Under the pieces are notes generated by a model. The model saw nothing but the letters and a program-made list of their open reading frames with translations. It was not told where the DNA came from and ran no database searches. 64,000 nt of DNA, taken from NCBI RefSeq assembly GCF_001039355.2, contig NW_019775887.1:1-64000 (forward strand). Reading direction: 5' to 3'. Every line of letters begins with the position of its first letter. Position 1 is the first letter of the stretch. The position numbers were made by a program, and so were the translations under genes. The DNA is from Lingula anatina (Eukaryota; Brachiopoda; Lingulata; Lingulida; Lingulidae). This document shows positions 12,401 through 26,445 of the stretch, piece after piece.

Positions 12401-15400
12401 TCCCAAAAGTACAGAATTTTGGATGGGAGCAGGCCATGTAGAGTTTGTGTAAAGGGAGAGGGCCCCTGTTGATGAACTCCACTGTCAGTTGTTGGACTTC
12501 TCCACACATCATTGTCTGGGGAACACCATACAAGTTTACCTGAGAGAAAATGACACTGTTTAATAATGGTGTAATCAAAAGATATAATAAGTCTTAGAGA
12601 TACAGTTAAAAATCGCATATATTGAAAACAGGAAGAAGTTTTGGCTGCAGACCAAATTATCACTCAAAATCATTTAAATACTCAAAATATTAAAAAATAT
12701 TTTTGATACGTAAATCATTTTTTCAGATTACAAGTATCAAATAATGAACAGGTATTTAGGCCAAAAATTGTGAAAATCCAATAAAGCATACTGGTTTACA
12801 CTGGAAAATTTTCAATAACTTTGCTTTATTGTAAAATCAAAATTCCATTTAAATTTAAGCTTATTCTCCAACTTTGTAAATAAATAAATAAATACATAAT
12901 TGATTAAATGTAATCCTTTACCTCTAACAGAGGCATCTTTGGCACAATCCGCACATCCAGTCTCCTGTCGGGGCCATAAATCTTGCTGCACTTTTCCACT
13001 TTGGAAGCATTGAGGCGCGGCCCCTGCACCTCTATCACTTGCTTCCCCCTCACAGAGATACCACTGATAAAACTTGGCTTCTGCTCACCAGGATTGCCAA
13101 TAACATTGCCACTGGTGGCGCTGGTGGTGTTTGTGCTGGAACTGCTTGTACCCAGGTTATAGGCAATTCCAGTTATGTGAAGCTCTCCTTCTTTTTTAGG
13201 AATCACAGACAACTGGAGAGGCTCCGTCATCAGGGCCTCCAGAACTAACTCTGGAATCACCTCACTCTCTACCAGTTCATTGGCTAAAGTTTTCTGGGAA
13301 GAAAATGAAAATGTCATGCAGGACTATATTTGAGTAAATAACAAAAATATACTATAATATCTAAAATATGGCTCAGAAACTGTGGCTCTAGTATCAATAC
13401 AGATAATGACAATGAACAGCAACAGAAAATATAAGCGATTATCATAAATATATGAATGCAATTACACCAAAAATTCATTACAAATATTGTTCAATCAAGT
13501 TCAAATAACAGAAGTCAATGTGCAAGTCTCTGTTCCTGGGAGTACTTATGGGAGATCTTACACAAAGCATTTCTTTTCAAGCACTATCACCATAAAGAGG
13601 CATATTCTACAATATGGTCACTTACTTTGCCAGTTTCTACATGTTCATTGGTGATCAACTGTGGGGGCTTTTCTTGATTTTGCTCTTCATCCACATGAGG
13701 TAGAAAACTCCACAGTAATACAATGTCAGTCAAAACCAGTGAAATCTTCAGTGGATTGACCAATGTAATCTCCACAAAGATGGGTTCTGTAATGAATACA
13801 TATACTGATATATTGTTTCACTGAAAATAAATCAAGTTCTGCCATATGCCAATTTATAAGGATTGTGACAATTAAATTTATTATGATTTAATCTAGAAAC
13901 GAAAAATCCTAATGGATTTAAAATGCAATGCAAAATAAAGCAAATGAAAAGAAAAAACTTCAACTTGAAAATATTTTTGATTTTCAGTCAAAAAAAATCT
14001 ACTTACCCCCTATGACTGCCACAGGGTGTGAACTGTTGTTCGTGAGGTCAGAAAAGCACTGGACACTGGGCTTGAAGTTGGCTGGCACTTTGCCAGGTTT
14101 GCCGGATGCAGTTGCTGCCACCTTTTGTTCAAGTTCCATCCAAGACAAGCTTCTTCCATCATCTATAAATCCAACGCCTGTGGCAGGGGTCTTATTGCCT
14201 GGGAAAAGAATATAAAATTTAAAGAATCAAATATATTCACAAAATGTCCAAAAACTAAATGCCTTAGAAACTTAGTATCAAATAACGAAAAAAACTTCAA
14301 ACTAGAAAACAGCAAAAGTGATATCCTTCCTTAGTTTGTGATTGCCATTATCAACAGCAAGGTCAAATTAGGGAGCTGAAGAAACCATAGATTTCCACTG
14401 TTGTTGGTGATATTATTATTATTTGAATTTTTATGTATTTGCCCAGTGTATAATGCAGAAGACATTTCCCATCAACAACTACAGTAAGTGTATTATGAAT
14501 TACTGTGAGAGAGATGCAAGCCTCAAACTTGATACTGATGGCAAAGTTGCTTATAACATCTTTCACTCATGTCTATTTGAAAACTGTCACTAATTATATA
14601 TGTAATGCATATTTCAATGTGCCTCAAATTAACAAAGCCACATTCCTAATAAGAAAGATCCCAAACACTACTGATATCTTAAAACAACAAAGGAAATTTA
14701 CAACTGTGAATGGATACACAAATTCTTACAGCAAACAATGCATGGTCATTATAGAAATCAAGCACATGTGATTAGGGCTATAATATAAGCAGGCCAACCT
14801 TGTGGACACTGCCCAGGTTGACAGAGCAGTACTTTAGCTGTGTTTCCATTGACAGAAGGCAAAGGCAACTGAGGCAGGCCGTCCACACTGGAGCCTTGCT
14901 GAAGGTGTTGCTGGAATATCACCATATTTAAAGTTTATATGTAAGTTACTTTATAGATAAGTAAAGAGGTATATTACAAACTGTCACTAAATATTGGAGA
15001 TCCACTGAAATTTACAGAAGTACTTCTAATATTTAATATTAAAGATGGAATGAATATTGTAGGTTGACTTCTAACAACCACTAGCATAAACAGATAAAAC
15101 AATTTATATTATTTCAATCATTAAATGAAAGCTGTATTTTTTCAAGCAAAAAAGTATCATATTTCTTGAAATGTATGTCTTATAAAGCACAAACAAGCAA
15201 ACAAAAAGGCAGTGCATTATTTTGAACAAAACATCAATGTTCAAGACCCCAAAGATGTTTGTGGAAAAAAACCACTATTTTTTGAGCACATTACCTTGAA
15301 TACAAACAGGTACTCCTTGAGAAATGCCCCCTGCTGAGCAGGTGTCTGTTGACTTGACCTACATAACAGATGCCTGAGAGCTGAGGCAGCGTTGTCTAAC

Positions 15401-17315
15401 TGTTTCAGATTAAAGGACTGCCTGCCCACTGTGAAGTTGATGTGATCCTAAACAGAGTATTAACAACATCTCCATAAATTATATCTCCATAGAAACCTAT
15501 GTGTTTAGATTATGTCTTATTTAGAACAAATTAATGTGTACTAGATGTTAAGTCTCTTTTTGATATTCTTTTTTCCTGGGATCAGCGACAGTGATATATA
15601 ATTTCAACAAGACTTAGTATGATTCACGAAAAAAAAGTAATTATTAAAATATATCACATCAGTTCAGCTGTCAAACTGAGGAAAATTGTCATGTACATCT
15701 GTTGGACATGCAAAATGAAAATGTCTGGTCTCCCAAGCTAAAAACAGTCTTACTTTCCATTGCAAGTATCAAGCATTAAGTTGGGTTAATATACTCAAAT
15801 TTGTCAGCTCTCCTACAACAATAAGCTTCTTAGAATCATTAGGTGCTCCATCAAATGAGGAGGGCACAACATCATTATTGTGTCAGTCACACTGGAGTAG
15901 CGCTTGCAATATCTTCGTTTAGCCAAATCACTCCTTTTTTCTAACTTTTTTCTTTCGATGGCTTCAATTTAACTAAAACAAGTCAAGTCAACCTATTTTG
16001 TTTAGCCAATTTAAAGTGGTTTTAGCATTGGCTAGTGTTACTATTACCTCAGTCACAGCAGAAATATATCTGGCACAGATTACATATCTAGTAATTAATT
16101 CAGAAAATTTACGGCGAAACCTACCTCTGCGAGTATCCAGTCTTTCCCCTTATAAACCTGCAGTGCCTGGCTGTAGGCTCTGAGGGCGTGGCGTCTCTGG
16201 CCTGCCTTGTTAAACCTGTGTCCAGCCAGGATCATGTGGAATGCGTACTTTCTCACCATGGGCAGCTTCATGTTGATAAAACAGTGGCCAGCCTGCTCCA
16301 GCATCAGGGCACTGCGGAGGTCTGAGTCCTGGAAAGAGAGAAAAAAATTGCAGCATTGAATATAATGAATAAGATATAAAAGTCAGCTGTAAATATCGAT
16401 TGGTCTTGTGATGTAATGTGAAGTGCGAAACCTGTCAAATCAGAGGCAGATCTTATGTTTTTATGAATTACAAATGTCCAATGAGTCCAGTGTTTGGGGA
16501 CACTTAAAATTTGAGGATATATTATTAACAGGTATTGGGTACAAAAACATCTCTTCTCAAAATGTAAACATGGTTCTAGACAATTTACAATGAGAAGAAA
16601 ATATAAGAAAAGCAAAAAATTAAGACAACTTTATGGAAAGCTGTTAAAAATAGAAGTGGTGACTTGGAAATATATCCTTAGATCACTTTTTGTACATGGG
16701 TGATCTCCAGGGGAAGGGTCTCTGATATACTTACATATAAAGACTGTGAAAAAAAACAAACATCAAAGACAATATGGAGCATATTAAAATCAAAACACAC
16801 AAACATTTAACAGCACAATTTTACTATAAAATGAAATTGGAGAAAAAAATATAACAAAAACAAAATTACAGGTGAACAACAGAAATAATGTCAGGACAAC
16901 TTGTAAACAAATACACACGAAAATGAACCAAAATATCCAATTTACGAGCATAGTTTTACATGGATTACATTGCATTTTCGTGTTCATTAAACATACCATG
17001 CAACAATAAGCAGCATCACGGGGCTAATTTCAGTATAAATCTTATTTCTGCCATATAGCTGAATACGTTCAGCCACAGCAAAAGTAACGTGATTGATGTT
17101 AAGAGTCGCTTAAATACCTTTTTAACCAATAACTGAATACGCTGAGCCATGCCAAAAGTCAGTTGCCCATTTTCAAAGCCAAAACAGTGATTTTCAATTA
17201 ATTTTTTTCCTTGAAGCATTTTCCTTTATTGAGGACAGAGTAGCTTGTCTACCACAACAGGTGACAATTTAACCCAGCAAGATCCTAATGCAACAACTAA
17301 ACACAATTTGTATAA

Positions 17316-17346
<31 letters not shown>

Positions 17347-20300
17347 ATTAATTAATTAATTAATTAATTAATAAATTAATGAATCCTGTACATGGGTTGG
17401 AGTGTGTTTCAGTTTTTTTTCACTAGATAATAAGCTTGTCCTGACTGTGACTTAGGGTCATAGAGACAAATCTCTTCACTTATTTCCAAAACTGAAAATT
17501 TCACCTACTGATACCATTCCAAAGAAAGTTAAAGTTCTTCTAATTCACTGCAAAGTAATCACAGCATTTGAACACAGAAATTTTTAAAACAGAAAATTGA
17601 AATTCTAATCATGTTAACTTAAAATTCCTACCAATTCTGATTCACTTTCATAGACAACAATGCGTAATGCATTGTATTCACTTACCTCTCCAAAAACCTT
17701 GATCGACTGCATTGAAATATACAGAAGAAAACCTCAAACAAAAATAACACCCAGGGTGTATAATAATCATACTAGAATACAGGGGATGTCACAACCACAG
17801 CACTGAGGCTTCATAAAATGCATAATCCAAATGAAAAAATATTGAAACCACAAAGCAGTCCAGTAAATCTTATAGACAGACAACATCACTGATACATGTA
17901 AAATTTTGTTAAATCAAATTCTCATTCAATGGAAAAAAATTAATGCATTTGCTCATTTTTAAAAAGGACTTCTGACCACTGAGATCAGATCCCATAAAAT
18001 ATGGGACTGGGTCTTTCAGAATTTTTCCAAACCATCTTTAAAAAGTACTAAGTGCATCAGTGTCCAATTTTTCAGTTAATATCCAACATTATGGTTTTTA
18101 GGGCATTATGGACAGCTTTATTTTCATTTGATGACTTTTTACAATTTAAAAATCATATCTTTCCGATTAACTAACTCATAATTAGATTCTGCTAGACCAG
18201 TTTATGTTTGGAAATTTCTTCATTGACTGGTCACTTTTCCTGTTTTGTGCCAGTCCTAAGAGCCAGTAGGCAATTTAAACATTGTGCTTATGTCCCCTCA
18301 CCTCACTGGTCATCTTGATAAACTGCATAGCTGCCTCTGCATACATGCCTCTGCTCTTCAGTGCCTCCGTGCTCATCAGAGTGGCCCTGGTAGCAAACTG
18401 GGGAGACCTGGAGAATGGTAATAATAATTGAATTCAAAGACCTGCAGATTCAATTTTTTTCCTTTTTTCTTTTTGAAAGCATAAGTGAATAAAACCATCT
18501 ATCAAAATAACAGATTTCTAATAAGATCACACATAGAGAAATTATTTTATATGTAGAAACTTTTAAGACAACCATTTTTAAAAAATTAACAACGTTTTAA
18601 GATATGAAGGCCTGAAATATAATCTTCTGAAGGCCCATAAATATAAACAGATTAAACTGTAAGAAATTACTGAAAATGCAATAAAATGAAAACAGCACAA
18701 AATTTAATGTCAAAATCTGGGTAAACTGTGAAGTACTTACTTTCACTGAAATTAAACTGTATTATTTAACCATATTCACTGTCTGCCAAACTTAATGCAA
18801 TCAACTATTTGACTTACTTGCATGTGTTGAGATAGGAGGCAATGGCAGACTCTATATAATGTGCTGGATACTGTCTCTGTGTCTGACTACCCTGCATAAA
18901 CACTGCCAGGCTGGCCATTTCCTGCAAGGGAAAATGTGGTAGATGTGATGCTGTCTCAACAGATGCAATTGGGGTCTCAATGTGACAATGAAGTCCTTTT
19001 GCACTCACAGATAAAATTTAAACATGGCCTCCAAGCATCCCACCAAACACCAATGCATTCACACACAAAACAGGAAGACTTCTTATCCAGAATAATCCAA
19101 ACACAAGGAGTTACTTATATTGTAAATTACCATAATTAATATCTTAACTCAACAGAAACATTAACTTTTATATTAGAAGGCAAGTAAAGTATAGCAATGT
19201 ACATATCTGCTGCTTGTGTGCACAACTATAGGTGTCTCTGGCTGTTTAATGCAAGACAGGACTAACCAGTGCTCCAGCGTGGTGTAGCCAAGCATGATCA
19301 TTGTTGAAGTCTCTCTTCAGGGCATGATATGTCTGGTAAGCTATTTCATACAACTGGAACATGAAGGCCAGGTCTGCCAGCCGCCGTGTCTGCATTTCTG
19401 GGGCTTCAGGTGTATAGCTGGACATGTGAATTGTGAAAGAACAATTTAGCAAAAATTGCAATCTATGTTTTGCCCATGTTTGGCTTTTTGGTATAGCTGA
19501 CAGCATTAAGACTAACTGGACAGCCATAGATGGCCCCAAGTTTAAATATCTGACCTGTATAATTCCCAATTACAAATAATAACTTAGTTAATTCTGTATG
19601 CTATGGAAATAACGTTACACTGTCAAAGGTACTGCACAAGATGATGAATAAAATGCTTACACCACTGTTGTATTGTTCGTAGGCTTGTCATTGGGTTTGT
19701 AGCCACCAAACCACTTCTTAGCACCACTGAATAAGGAACGCTTACGAGATGACACCTGGAGATATAAATGGTTTTAATGAAATGGCTTCAATGCAGATTT
19801 AAATACAAAACATTTATCCACCACAAGTAGTGAACCATGCCTAAATTTATTCTGAAATGTGCAAATTGGGAGCAGAAGACAAAATTTTCAAAACTTATAT
19901 CAAAACTTTCTGTCCGTTTCAACATCACACTAATTAACCATTTCCAGCATGAAGAAATTATCTACTGTTTACCTGGTCATTTAAAGTCCTGATCATCCTT
20001 TCAGCCCATGGTATCAGCCCTCGAACCAAAAACTCATGAATGAATATCTTCAGCCTGTCATGGTCGCTTGGTGTCAGACAGAGTCCATGCTGACTAGAAG
20101 CCCCAACATCGCCATTGACTACCGGCCGAGCCTTAGCCTGTGTTTGATTGGGAATGCCTTTGGATTGAGCAGAGGGGTCTGCAGGTGTGCCATCTGTGCT
20201 GTCTTGCTGCTGCTGCTGCCCTCTGTCAGCCGTTTCGCTCCAACCACCATCTACTGTGTTGTCATCTAGAGGATGTGACATCACTGGGGCAGAGGCACTC

Positions 20301-23300
20301 TTCTGCATGCTGGGTTCTGAAAAGGCAGCAAAAACAAAATGGCAATTGAGCCTGCTGTAATAAGGCAAGGTGTGACAGAATATTTTTTTAAACATCATAT
20401 CCACAACGGGCAAATCTTTAAAACATGATAAAAACTGACAAAATATGGAATCTTTAAGTGACTGGAATTGCCCAAGGCTCCATCTGATATGAGGGGGAAC
20501 CTGAAATTGTCAAGAAGTGTATTCAGCAAACAGTGCCTATGGCATTAACAGTCATAGTTATCTAAAGCGAGGGTGTGTGATGCTGCTTGTACAATACATG
20601 AACAGTAATCTTTATGATTGGTACCTTCTTTGACCTCTGTAGCATCTTCTATGACAGTCTCCATGCGTAGTGTTCCCTCACCTTCTGTGACCCTGGAGGG
20701 AAAACTGGAGTCATTCTTGCTGAACAGGCTGGCTTCAATATCCAATGACTCCTGTAACATACAACAGTATAGTAACAATTAATGGGGGGATACTGTCTTC
20801 TTCAATCTTTGTATTCCATGAACAAACTCAACTGAAGCATGTGTTCAATTATAAATGCGCAAGTGCCAACTTGGCTAAATTGCTCAAGACGAGGCCTTTT
20901 TCAAAGTAAAGCATTTTATCATTTTTCTAGTTTCTAGCATTTTCTAGCATTTTATCATTTTTCAAGTTTCTTACATGTCACAGCAGGTTTTATTTACTAG
21001 AGAACACTTCTAAAATGAGGAAAATATCCATTAGCCATTGACTTCTTAAAACGTTCTAATGCCTTGGGAGTGTCTGAAATCAATATGACGTGAGATGCAC
21101 GCATGAAAATATTAACTGTCCACTTACCGCATCGTTCTTTGGCATAAACTGGCTCCATGGATCAGGTTCATTGTTCAGGTTCTCCTTGCTGCTGACGGAC
21201 CTAGAGTTAATCTGCAGCAGGTGACAGCTCCCTGCCCCGTACATGGACTTCATGCTTTGATACACTGCATCAGCCCTGAAGTGGCAAAATAGGGTAAAAA
21301 CTTGAAAATTTCCTGACTTAAAAATTAACGAATTTTTTTAAATGTTGGAATCAGAGATGGCGATATTTGGAGACAAACTTTTCAAAATTATCAAGAGGCT
21401 CCTTTTCAAGTGTGATAAAATTTTCAAAAGATTTTCTTCTGCAGGGAATCATCTTCTGACAAAAATTTCAAGACCAACTAAATTTTCAAGTTTTTATCAT
21501 GTTTGTTAATAAAAAATACAGAATTAAACCTGATAACATATTGAACAAGATCTACATACAGATAAAACTATGACTGATGTACATGTGCTGTACATCTCTG
21601 TGCATTACACATCCTATTAAATTTCTCATCATTATGAAATTGATTTCAAACGTGTTTCATTAGCAGTAAACAGGTTAACTTTCTTTTTCTAGTAGATTTC
21701 TCCTTAGTTCCTCTTTTAAAATATGATTTTAGCCTTAACACTTCAGTCTGATAATCAGATAAGTCTTAAAACTTCTTTTGGACCCCAGGAAACTTTGTGG
21801 ATTGATTTTGTGCCAAAATCCCATACAAAATCCATCAATGCATGGAGCATAAATCATATCTGATTTCACAAAATCTGCAAAAGTAAAATGGTTTTGTGAT
21901 AGTGGAAGATTTCAAAGGTGCAGACATATCGTTTTATCCACAATTAAAAAACATATATAATATTGCTTTAGCCCCCTACCTGCATGACTTTCAAACACTT
22001 TCTTACAAAAAATCGCAATGAAACTTTTCTCTCATCTCATTGTTACAAGGTAACATATCTTAATATATTGACAATAACAGAAAATCCCTTTGCCAGACAC
22101 CAGATAGCACAGCCACTAGAGAGAAGACTTCCCAGGTAAATTACATATTCTACAGGATCATCTGCCTTCACCTGCTTATATTGATATATTTAATACATAG
22201 AAAACTATATCACTATTTATTGCAAAATAAATAAATAGATAAATAATTAAAATTTAATTAGATGGATAAACAAATAAATTATAAATACATAAGACATTAC
22301 TTTGAAAGGGCAATTCTACACATTTAAATACAAGTGAATGATTGGGAAAATGTGAATTTTTTTTAGAAATAAAACATTTTACTGAGTTAAAAGTTTAATG
22401 ACTGTGTATGCAATAGAGTTCCATAAAATATAAGTTTTAGATTTACTTTACTGCATAAGCAATGCTTTCTTCTTCTTATACAAAAGCATGGATTTGCCTA
22501 GCACTACTTTCAGAATGTCTCAACATATACACAATTGCATTTCCAAAAAGAAGTCAATGACAAAATGAATCGATTGAGATTTTTCATAGAAGGTTAGCTT
22601 TCTCTAACTGCAAATCAAAGGTTCAGTTACTCAAACTGAGAGATTTAGTTTAGTTTAGTTCAAACAGCTATTAAACTAAAAGCAAAACACAAAACAGCAA
22701 AAAAGGAACTGATTTCATTAGGTCTTTTTTTTAAACAGTATTATTCAAGGCAAGTGCATATTGGTATATGATTTAGTTGAGTGACATATGAAAAATGAGA
22801 ATTCTTGCTACACAGAAAGCAAGTTGTGGCAGTGACATGTTACATAAGGGTCATACTCACTGCACCATCCTTGGGCTGTAGACATTTCTGGAATATACGG
22901 CCAGATTTATTCATGTTACCTATGTACCCTAGAGTTCATATTGAGGCTTAACCTTACCCCTACAGATTTTGAAAGCAAGTTATCATAATCTAACTTTTTT
23001 AAAAAATATATGTAGTTAAAACAAAACAAATAGTAAAATTGATATCAAAAGCTGAAATATTTGCCAGCAGTAATCTTCAGCGTTTTCAAAGTTGCACTTT
23101 GTCAGAGTGCAGATATATGATTATTAATAGGCCATTCCTTGATAAGTCTGGGCCATATTAGAAAGGCACAACTTTGTCCACTTTCCTGCATCTAATAAAC
23201 TGCTAGAGCAGACCCAAGGTGTTGCTGCAAGTACTCTTTAGGCTGGGGAAGAGTTCATATTCTATAAGTCAGGACGTAAAACTTTTTTCTTTTTATAATT

Positions 23301-25322
23301 TGAATTTCTATATTATTGTTATGGTTACAGATATTGTTAATCTTAGACTATTATTATTATTTTTTTTTTTGGCCCAGGATAAAAAAGTTAATAAATCATT
23401 TTATGCTGAAAGAAAGACTACAGCATATGCGTTGAGTTGGCCAGTTAAAACCCTTGCATCAACGAAAAAAAGCACCAACACAGGCTACCTGTTCAGTGTA
23501 CAATATTCATCAGTTCATTGTACCACCTGCGCCCTGTTCGTACTTACTTGGATTCCTCTCCTTCAGCCACATCATGCACCAAGACAAAGTACTTGAATGT
23601 GTTAGGTGAGAACCACTTGGGTGGCTTGGTGGGTGACTGGTGCTGCTGCTGATGCTGTTGTTGTGACAGCTTGGCAAACTGGTCCATGGGGTCCGGGTTG
23701 GAGGAGGATACGATGAACATACCTGGGGGAACAGTTCAGGAAAATAACTACTGCCAATAAGTCAGAGAACCTGGATGGCCTCGTTCCCTAATGCAGATGC
23801 TACATTAGACATTGAAATATGGGAGGTTAACTATATTAATAATCAGCTGTTGATTGAAGAAAAAGTTACTTTATTCTTACTATCTCTAAAAGTAGGAAAG
23901 GTGCTTCAAATTTCTGGTTACTGACAAAAATAAATAAATAATAATGAGATAATCTTTCAAAATTTCTTTACATTTTGTATTATATTCTCAGTGCAGTCAG
24001 TCCTTTTTTATATGGTCATGAAAATAATCACTCTGAGCAAATAAAAAACAGGATCTCCATTTCTTAAATCATAACCCTAGAATAAGGTTCAATCTGTTCA
24101 AGGATACAAGACAGGAAGTGCTTGAGGAACTCATGGTCTGATGGATAGGCCACTTCTAGGAAACAGTCCCGATACACCTCAAACCATGGGGTGGTGGCTT
24201 TGAAGAGAAGGCAATTAATATATACATTACAGGATTTTCTACCTTGTTAGGTTTTACATTTTAGCTTATGCCTGAATATCATGTCTTTTTAGAACTTAAT
24301 TCAGATCTTTCAAATCATTGTTACACTATACAACCACTTATTTTAAATAGTAGTTCATTGAGTACTATGATACCATCAACATAAAATGTGACACATGAAA
24401 TATGAAAAAAAACAGCACAATTCTGATTTAATACAAATAAAATATACCATATAAAACATTCCCGATGCCATCACTTAAAACAGACCATCAAATGTCAGAC
24501 ATACATCATGTACTATCTTCATCTATTCAGTCAGATAAAACTTACAGCTAATCTGGAGATCATAGTCTCCCACAGTTAGCACTGTCCCCTTGGTGTTGTC
24601 CATATTACTTGGGCAGGCTCCGGACACCGTCTCGTTCATGAGCCTCTTTGCCATGGTGGGCTGGTATAGAGACTGTTGCATGTCCTTGACAATGATACGG
24701 AGGCTCTTCACAACATGGGGAATGCCACCGGGGTCACGGATATGAGCTGAAGTAATGAACAAAACAAGTACTAATTTGGTCAAATGTTTTCTTCACATTC
24801 AAAAGTACGAACCCTTATTTTGTTTTCTTTTAAGAATATCCAAGATTCAAAAGTGACGACATATCGCATTCTTCTTTTTTGTAAGTTATTTAATTATTAA
24901 CTAAATAGGTTTTTCTGTAAGTCGATTATACTCAAAATGAATGACATTATTAGATATGAAGGACTTCAGATCTACATCTAAATATTTTAAGCTGATACCT
25001 AATATCATTTTAAAAAACTCTTTACTGTTAATGATCCAAGTAGACTACAAAATCAAAACAAATTTCATGGGGATCAAAACAGTCCAATTGCACCAATCTG
25101 TGGAGACACTATGCAAAATACAAATTGTGGTAGGGTTTCAAGTACGTGTTTATTTTATGCCATACCTTCTGTGCTCAATCTGCAAAAAGGCTGAATTAAT
25201 TGAACGAAGGAAAGATTATTTTTCTGGCACAATTTCTCTGCATCAGCGCTGCACAGTACAGCCACCATCGGACTGAAGGCATTGGTGATGAATTCCTCAG
25301 CCGTCTGCTTGCACTGGGCCAT
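6007..25322 (-). CDS. TRAPPC8: TRAPPC8, TRAPP III complex subunit (Trs85 homologue)
   Basis: TRAPPC8 is the TRAPP III-specific subunit that supports Rab1 activation in early secretory traffic and autophagy. Coding exons in gene order are: 25166-25322, 24546-24746, 24108-24197, 23548-23722, 21128-21275, 20625-20751, 19973-20316, 19661-19755, 19267-19417, 18818-18921, 18302-18407, 16125-16328, 15295-15447, 14799-14910, 14007-14198, 13626-13786, 12922-13293, 12139-12539, 11828-11960, 11198-11294, 10531-10602, 10292-10341, 9983-10165, 9467-9565, 8898-9043, 6007-6292. All phases agree and give 1452 aa, close to the human length of about 1435. Recognisable family blocks include GDYDL, NTFKYFVL, DPWSQF, KKWFGG, the ...CFINMK-PMVRKYAFHMILAGHRF helical region, SVRGKQ, GPRLN, YGPDRRLD and FLFYYE. 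The N-terminal half is helical repeat; the C-terminal half is predicted beta-sandwich. Exons 21-25 also occur in a second, apparently spurious copy at 6982-8686, which would break the reading frame if taken literally. Exon 20 lies in a 63-bp minisatellite. Confidence 0.95.
6452..6487. repeat. (GT)n(GA)n microsatellite
   Basis: Compound dinucleotide tract in the last TRAPPC8 intron. Confidence 0.9.
6773..10604. repeat. 1916-bp tandem duplication with N at the joint
   Basis: Bases 6773-8687 recur at 8689-10603, a constant offset of 1916. Every stretch I compared is identical, including intron sequence and poly-A runs. A single N at 8688 separates the copies. The right copy carries TRAPPC8 exons 21-25 with intact splice sites. 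The left copy repeats them at 8615-8686, 8376-8425, 8067-8249, 7551-7649 and 6982-7127. The left copy of exon 21 has lost its acceptor because the N junction replaces it. A true gene with both copies would repeat about 183 residues and lack one splice site. An assembly artefact at a contig join is the simplest reading; a very recent real duplication is the alternative. Confidence 0.95.
9934..10019. repeat. 47-bp tandem repeat at the TRAPPC8 exon 23 donor
   Basis: The end of exon 23 and its donor are repeated with a 47-bp period (9934-9980, then a partial unit 9981-10019); the copy in the left duplication is at 8018-8103. The extra donor (exon end 9936, GTAAGA) would lengthen exon 23 by 47 nt and shift the frame, with a stop soon after. 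The donor at 9983 keeps the family reading frame. Confidence 0.75.
10868..10912. repeat. (GTGC)n microsatellite
   Basis: Imperfect tetranucleotide tract in a TRAPPC8 intron. Confidence 0.85.
10981..11238. repeat. 63-bp minisatellite containing TRAPPC8 exon end and donor
   Basis: Units start at 11001, 11064, 11127 and 11190, with a degenerate partial unit from 10981. On the minus strand each unit carries the end of exon 20 (coding ...TLHHLSTRPHT), a GTGAGTTC donor and about 25 bp of intron. As 63 is a multiple of three and the units contain no stop in this frame, all four donors (exon ends 11198, 11135, 11072, 11009) keep the downstream frame. They would add 0, 21, 42 or 63 residues. Confidence 0.9.
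11331..11353. repeat. (TATGG)n microsatellite
   Basis: Pentanucleotide tract just upstream (gene sense) of the TRAPPC8 exon 20 acceptor. Confidence 0.85.
11487..11636. mobile_element. Candidate short DNA element (CAGGGGC ends)
   Basis: A 150-bp stretch has imperfect inverted ends (CAGGGGCAGAT / GGATCCGCCCCCG) and is flanked by a 5-bp direct repeat AGTAT (11482-11486, 11637-11641). Its left end, including the GTCTTC and GGGTCTTCC motifs, resembles the reverse complement of the sequence ending at 44336. CAGGGGC-type ends occur in hAT-like elements, but those give 8-bp target duplications, so the class is uncertain. Confidence 0.4.
11716..11762. repeat. (TATGG)n microsatellite
   Basis: About nine pentanucleotide units in the TRAPPC8 intron next to exon 19. 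The same motif occurs at 11331. Confidence 0.9.
17314..17380. repeat. (AAAT)n(TTAA)n tract
   Basis: Compound tetranucleotide tract in the long TRAPPC8 intron between exons 11 and 12. Confidence 0.9.
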
Positions 25323-26445
25323 CTTTAGTGTCTAAGTACATACAACATGGGTTTTCCTGCTTTCAATATCAGTTTGTTCGCTTGAGCTTCTTAGTATCAC
25401 GATAAATTTCTTTACAGCGGGGAGGAACTGCCTACTTTTCCTCCATGTTGGTCGATTTTGGGTACACTGCGCATAGTTGTGCGCAAGATGTGACACGAGA
25501 TTTCAAGGTCAAGGTCTACTGTGGTCTCAACTACAGCATCCCTCCCCCCTCGCCACTCTTTTTAGAAAAATAAATTCTGGTTCTGTGTAGCCTGAAAACT
25601 ACTCTTATCCTCCTTGCTTTAACATAGTGCAATCGATGTTATTATGCAATGGGAGATAGGGCCTAGAAAATAGACTTTTTTTCTTTTTTTTCATCAAATC
25701 TGTCATAATTGTTTAATTTGGAGAGACGATCGATAGGCCTACTCATCTATTTTCACGCACGATTTACTAGTTCTTAGGTTAGGTAAGCGAATTTCTACAT
25801 AAAATGAACGCTGAGGCAAAGTTTTGTTGAAGTTTAAATGATTACAATAAATGTATAAGACCTACCTGTTACAATGAAAGAGCCACCCAATTTTAATGCA
25901 AGCGAAAAAAAAAAGAAACTATAATTTTGCTTGTGTTTATTAAGGAAAAACTCTCTGTTTGATATCCCTTTAATTTGAATTTAAAAAATCCTTGCTTTTT
26001 CTGTAGATAAGGTTAGTTTAGACCAGAAGTGAAAAATAGGAAAAAGACAAATGCCTCCTATTTCTATTAATAACAGATAGGAAATGAAAAAAGTTATAAA
26101 TTATAAATAAATCCAATAAATAAATTTTCAGAAACCTCGAGTGCAGTTGAGATAGTCCTTCAGTTTAAAATTAATCTCTGTTGACGTGATCGTTTTAGCC
26201 TATCCACTGTCGCTGACTGTGCTTTATCAACAGCTGCAGATGTAGCGTTTATGAGGAGGGAAAGGCATCACGTAAACAGATAAAGTCATTCATAATTTAT
26301 ATCCTTGGTCGCTATGATAAACAGATGAAAGCGAAAGGTCTGCAGCTGTAGCCTACGTGACTTGATACTGGGAGGACATGAGATGAACACACGTACAGAT
26401 CACGTGTAGCTATATAATGAACAGCAACTAATCAATCTATCATTC
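25323..26445. other. Spacer between TRAPPC8 and GPCR copy 1
   Basis: Divergent intergenic region. The left end holds the TRAPPC8 5' UTR and promoter (minus strand). From about 26150 rightwards it matches the conserved GPCR upstream module. No coding exon seen. Confidence 0.6.
26150..26445 (+). promoter_or_regulatory. Upstream module and TATA promoter of GPCR copy 1
   Basis: Blocks conserved with the other three copies: a CCTTCAGTTT...TAATCTCTGTTGAC segment, an AGCTGCAGATGTAGCG segment, GATA motifs, and an AAAGGTCTGCAGCTGTA segment with a CAGCTG E-box. A CACGTG E-box (26401-26406) follows, then TATATAA (26411-26417). Transcription should start near 26440. The 5' UTR exon ends at 26580 in ACCG followed by a GTAAGACG donor, as in the other copies. 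Confidence 0.65.
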